Of a DNA stretch of 64,000 bases, positions 60,700 through 64,000 are shown in pieces. Each line of letters starts with the position of its first letter. The stretch's first letter is position 1. The notes under the pieces were generated by a model that made no database searches, had not been told where the DNA came from, and was given only the letters and a program-made list of their open reading frames with translations. The stretch is from Methylobacterium iners (GTDB lineage: Bacteria; Pseudomonadota; Alphaproteobacteria; Rhizobiales; Beijerinckiaceae). The stretch is from contig NZ_BPQP01000032.1 of assembly GCF_022179305.1 (NCBI RefSeq), positions 1 through 64,000 of the forward strand, in the 5' to 3' direction. The position numbers were made by a program, and so were the translations under genes.

Positions 60700-62646
60700 C
60701 TATCCCGCCTGTTTCACCCGCATGTACCACTCGACCAGCCGACGGACCTGACGCTCGGTGTAGCCGCGCGCCACCATGCGCTCGACGAACTCGCCGTGCT
60801 TCTTCTCGGTCTCGCCGTCCTTCTTCGAGCCGAAGGAGATGACCGGCAGCAGTTCCTCAACCTGCGAGAACATCCGCCGTTCGATCACCTCGCGCAGCTT
60901 TTCGTAACTCGTCCAAGACGGATTTCGTCCACCGTGCTGCGCGCGCGACCGGAGGGCGAACTTGACCACCTCGTTGCGGAAATCCTTGGGGTTGGCGATG
61001 CCCGCGGGCTTCTCGATCTTGGTGAGCTCCTGGTTCAGGAGTTCGCGGTTGAGGAGTTGGCCGGTCTCGGAATCCTTGAAGTCCTGATCCTCGATCCAGG
61101 CGTCGGCATAGTCGATGTAGCGGTCGAACAGGTTCTGACCGTAATCGTGGTAGGATTCGAGATAGGCCTTCTGGATCTCGTGGCCGATGAACTCGGCGTA
61201 GCGCGGCGCGAGCTCGGTCTTGATGAATTCGAGGTAGCGCTTCTCGGTCTCGGGCGGCAGCTGCTCGCGGCGGAGCGCCTGCTCCAGCACGTACATCAGG
61301 TGGACGGGGTCGGCCGAGACTTCCGTCGTGTCGTGGTTGAAGGTCGCGGCCATGACCTTGAAGGCGAAGCGGGTCGAGATCCCGTCCATGCCCTCGTCGA
61401 CGCCGGCCGCATCCTTGTATTCCTGCATCGACCGGGCGCGGGGATCGACCTCGCGCAAGGACTCGCCGTCGTAGACCCGCATCTTCGAGAAGGCGTTGGA
61501 GTTGGCGTGCTCGCGCAGGCGCGACAGCACCGAGAAACGCGCCAGCATCTCCAGGGTGCCCGGCGCGCAGGCGGCCTGCGAGAGCTCGGAGCCGGAGACC
61601 AGCTTCTCGTAGATCCGCTGCTCCTCCGTGACGCGGAGGCAGTAGGGCACCTTGATGACGTAGATGCGGTCGATGAAGGCTTCGTTGTTCTTGTTGGTCT
61701 TGAAGGTCTGCCACTCGGACTCGTTCGAGTGGGCCAGTATGATGCCCGTGAAGGGGATCGCGCCGATATTCTCGGTGCCGACATAGTTGCCCTCCTGCGT
61801 CGCGGTGAGCAGCGGGTGCAGCATCTTGATCGGCGCCTTGAACATCTCGACGAACTCGAGGACGCCCTGGTTGGCGCGGTTCAGGCCGCCCGAGTAGGAA
61901 TACGCATCCGGGTCCGCCTGGCTCAGGGTCTCGAGCCGGCGGATATCGACCTTGCCGACGAGGGACGAGATGTCCTGGTTGTTCTCGTCGCCGGGCTCGG
62001 TCTTGGCGATGGAGATCTGGCGCAGGCGCGACGGCCGCACCTTGATCACCTTGAACTGCGAGATGTCGCCGTTGAACTCGTCGAGGCGCTTGAGCGCCCA
62101 GGGGCTCATCAGCCCGGTGAGGCGACGGCGCGGAATGCCGTAGCGCTCCTGGATCTCGGCTCCCATCGCCTCCGGGTCGAACAATCCGAGCGGGCTCTCG
62201 AAGACCGGCGAGACCTCGTTGCCCGCCTTGAGCACGTAGACCGGATGAACCTCCATCAGCGCCTTGAGACGCTCGGCGAGGGACGACTTTCCGCCCCCGA
62301 CCGGACCGAGCAGGTAGAGGATCTGCTTGCGCTCCTCCAGTCCCTGCGCGGCGTGGCGGAAGAACGAGACGATCCGCTCGATCGTCTCCTCCATGCCGTA
62401 GAATTCCGAGAAGGCGGGGTAGACCCGGATCGTCCGGTTCATGAAGACCCGGCCGAGGCGGGCTTCCTTGGCGGTGTCGACGAATTCCGGCTTGCCGATG
62501 GCATCCAGGATGCGCTCGGCCGCACTCGCATACATCAGCGGTTCGTCGCGACAGGCCTCGAGGTACTCGGAGAGGCTCATCTCCGTGTCGCGCCGCGCCT
62601 CGTAGCCACGGGCGAAGCTCTGGAACAGGTCGTTCGTCGACGGCAT
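60700..62646 (-). CDS. PrkA family serine protein kinase
   Basis: A 648-aa AAA+ protein of the PrkA/YeaG family. Walker A is LLGPVGGGKSSLAERL near residue 107, and a C-terminal kinase-like domain contains IIDR-type IDRIYVIKVPYCLRVTEEQ near 325. It starts a stress operon (prkA-yeaH-spoVR) on the minus strand. GAGGGGATCG precedes ATG 62646. In E. coli and B. subtilis members act in stress survival; ATPase versus kinase activity is debated. Confidence 0.94.
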   Translation of the reverse strand: MPSTNDLFQSFARGYEARRDTEMSLSEYLEACRDEPLMYASAAERILDAIGKPEFVDTAKEARLGRVFMNRTIRVYPAFSEFYGMEETIERIVSFFRHAAQGLEERKQILYLLGPVGGGKSSLAERLKALMEVHPVYVLKAGNEVSPVFESPLGLFDPEAMGAEIQERYGIPRRRLTGLMSPWALKRLDEFNGDISQFKVIKVRPSRLRQISIAKTEPGDENNQDISSLVGKVDIRRLETLSQADPDAYSYSGGLNRANQGVLEFVEMFKAPIKMLHPLLTATQEGNYVGTENIGAIPFTGIILAHSNESEWQTFKTNKNNEAFIDRIYVIKVPYCLRVTEEQRIYEKLVSGSELSQAACAPGTLEMLARFSVLSRLREHANSNAFSKMRVYDGESLREVDPRARSMQEYKDAAGVDEGMDGISTRFAFKVMAATFNHDTTEVSADPVHLMYVLEQALRREQLPPETEKRYLEFIKTELAPRYAEFIGHEIQKAYLESYHDYGQNLFDRYIDYADAWIEDQDFKDSETGQLLNRELLNQELTKIEKPAGIANPKDFRNEVVKFALRSRAQHGGRNPSWTSYEKLREVIERRMFSQVEELLPVISFGSKKDGETEKKHGEFVERMVARGYTERQVRRLVEWYMRVKQAG

Positions 62647-62871
62647 AGCGTTCGATCCCCTCACGACAGCGACAGCTTCATCCTGTCTCGGCTCGGATGC
62701 AACTGACAGGCCCAGTTTTGTCGCAGCGCAGTCACACGCGATCGCTCGCGTGTGTTGATTGCGACACTGCGGGGCGGACGGAGCCCGATCGTTCGATCCG
62801 GCGCGACCGAGAGGCGGGTCAGCGAGCGGTCCCGGCCCGGCCGATGCTGCGGTGCGGGAAGGACGCCGATC

Positions 62872-63315
62872 TCAGAGATCGGTGCCTTCCTTCTTGGCCT
62901 CGCCGTCCTTCTTGCCGGCGGCGGCCTCGACGGTGATCTTGATGTTCTGCGTCTGCACCTGCCCATCGGAATTCTTGATCTCGATCGTCACCTCGTCCGC
63001 ACCCGTGAAGTTTGCCTTGGGCTGGTAGAACACAGCCTGAACGCCAACCTCCTTATTCGGGCAGCGATAGCTCGCCGGCGTCTTCTGCTTGCCCGCCTTG
63101 GTGATCAGTGCCCCGCTCTTGGGCGCACCCGTCACCTTGATCTCGGCCATCGGGCCGATCGAGCAATCCTTCTTGAGGTTCGGCGCGATGGCGAGCCGGA
63201 CGGACTTGCCGCTGACGACGGACTCGCTCTTGGTCAACGTGGTCTGCGCGGCCACAGGCCCCGCGGCGAGGAGGCTGCCGGCAACGAGCAGGGTGATCGG
63301 ACGGATCGCAGGCAT
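62872..63315 (-). CDS. Small secreted beta-rich protein
   Basis: A 147-aa exported protein with a signal peptide (ITLLVAGSLLAAGPVAAQT) and a beta-sandwich-like mature part (KSVRLAIAPNLKKDCSIGPM, then AVFYQPKANFTGADEVTIEI). Two cysteines could pair. The tail is lysine-rich. It resembles unassigned Methylobacterium proteins of this size. Function unknown. Confidence 0.7.
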   Translation of the reverse strand: MPAIRPITLLVAGSLLAAGPVAAQTTLTKSESVVSGKSVRLAIAPNLKKDCSIGPMAEIKVTGAPKSGALITKAGKQKTPASYRCPNKEVGVQAVFYQPKANFTGADEVTIEIKNSDGQVQTQNIKITVEAAAGKKDGEAKKEGTDL

Positions 63316-63503
63316 GGGTCTCACTCTCCTGAAAGCCCGGCCCTCGCCGTGGCCGACGGGATGTGGGGACGCCGCAGGCCCCCGTCGAGCCCAGGCAGGC
63401 ACGTGACCCGACGACGTGGGGACTGTCCGCCTCGCGGGGGCACGCGCAGTGGTCCGTCTCCGGGACCGGACGATCCGCCCCGCACCCGCGCGCCCACCGC
63501 GAG

Positions 63504-63665
63504 ATGGCCGTCGATGTCGCCTTCCGCATCGTTTACGCGACGCTCTCGCGGCGCGTCATGTCGGGACCGCTTTTCGAGTCGCATCGGGCGATAGAATGGG
63601 ACGATCTGGTGAGAGAGCTTGGTCAAGCGTTGACCCGTTATCTTCTCGATCAACATGATGGATGA
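63504..63665 (+). CDS. Small hypothetical protein
   Basis: A 53-aa frame, MAVDVAFRIVYATLSRRVMS then AIEWDDLVRELGQALTRYLL. The end looks like a helix. ATG 63504 has no strong ribosome-binding site. Low confidence. Confidence 0.35.
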   Translation: MAVDVAFRIVYATLSRRVMSGPLFESHRAIEWDDLVRELGQALTRYLLDQHDG

Positions 63666-63848
63666 CGATACAGCGCGTCGGCCGGCGAGCCATGTCCGGT
63701 CCGCGCGCGAGCCACAGCCATTCCCATGTCGGGCAGTGGTGCCGCGCCTCGCTGCCCGGGCCAATCGCAGCGGGACACCCGTGACGGGCCTACGCCCCCA
63801 ACATCGTCGCAGCAATCCCAGGTCGGCGGTGCCGCTTCTGGCTCACAC

Positions 63849-64000
63849 TCAGGATGCGCCGACCCGATACTCGCGGGGCGGGGCGGTACCGTTCACGGCG
63901 AAGGCTCCGACGGTGCGGTCGCGGTAGATCCGCGGGTTGTGCGAGGCGATGGTGCGGGCGTTGCGCCAGTAGCGATCGAGGCCGAGACCCTCCTTGATCG
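63849..64000 (-). CDS. Acyl-CoA dehydrogenase-like protein, C-terminal part (cut by window edge)
   Basis: The last 49 codons of a minus-strand gene whose start is beyond 64,000. It reads GLGLDRYWRNARTIASHNPR and on through IYRDRTVGAFAVNG, like the C-terminus of SfnB/DszC-type acyl-CoA dehydrogenases. Only the 3' end is present. Confidence 0.7.
   Translation of the reverse strand, partial: IKEGLGLDRYWRNARTIASHNPRIYRDRTVGAFAVNGTAPPREYRVGAS

Noticed and set aside
60433-62706. 757-codon plus-strand frame antisense to prkA
   Set aside because: Leucine/valine/arginine-rich shadow of prkA with no family resemblance.
1-64000. CRISPR arrays, transposases or integrases
   Set aside because: No regular repeat-spacer pattern and no transposase or integrase motif was seen on either strand.

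Overview
The window looks like a high-GC alphaproteobacterial chromosome, most likely a Methylobacterium/Methylorubrum-type member of the Hyphomicrobiales. This is inferred from the very GC-rich core genes, the gene families present (extensin-like, DUF5722, DUF6894, DUF29, PrkA/YeaH/SpoVR) and the dispersed palindromic repeats. No species can be proved from the sequence alone.

Layout. Positions 1-38,400 are dense, ordinary chromosome. First comes a replication/repair block: rpsT with a clear promoter and terminator, then dnaA, dnaN, recF, a VapBC-type toxin-antitoxin pair and recQ. Purine and Fe-S genes follow (purL, bolA, grxD). Next are redox and hydrolytic enzymes, an M3 peptidase, cell-wall proteins (extensin-like, L,D-transpeptidase), and an osmoprotectant-type ABC importer with two permeases and a binding protein but no visible ATPase. 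Then come the conserved yraN-rsmI/lpoA neighbourhood, hemW, a GST, an MBL-fold protein, a glycosyltransferase, a rhodanese, and an RND efflux adaptor plus pump. A tRNA-Pro(GGG) with its own promoter and terminator closes this part.

Positions ~38,400-56,280 form an accessory island directly downstream of the tRNA. GC is visibly lower, gene density is low, and proteins are mostly small and unfamiliar. Many genes are broken: a 5'-replaced glycosyltransferase, a frameshifted XRE regulator, a frameshifted Cys-rich secreted protein and a multiply frameshifted gene with an ANKDGGAHVD motif. A ~1 kb module (winged-helix-like protein, convergent two-helix membrane protein, further membrane protein, minus-strand terminator) occurs twice, 6.6 kb apart. 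In the second copy one stop codon is lost. Pairs of 44-aa proteins, a family of minus-strand hairpin terminators, a beta-helix protein, a degenerate tRNA-Cys-like element with an 8-nt anticodon loop, a divergent NepR-like orphan and a pair of translationally coupled coiled-coil proteins are also here. No integrase is visible.

Positions 56,400-64,000 return to core-like sequence: a DUF5722 secreted protein, the prkA-yeaH-spoVR stress operon on the minus strand, a small secreted protein, and the 3' end of an acyl-CoA-dehydrogenase-like gene cut by the window edge.

Start codons were adjusted by ribosome-binding site and family length. Several genes shorter than 60 codons were read directly from the sequence. 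Identity calls rest on remembered family motifs, not on a search.
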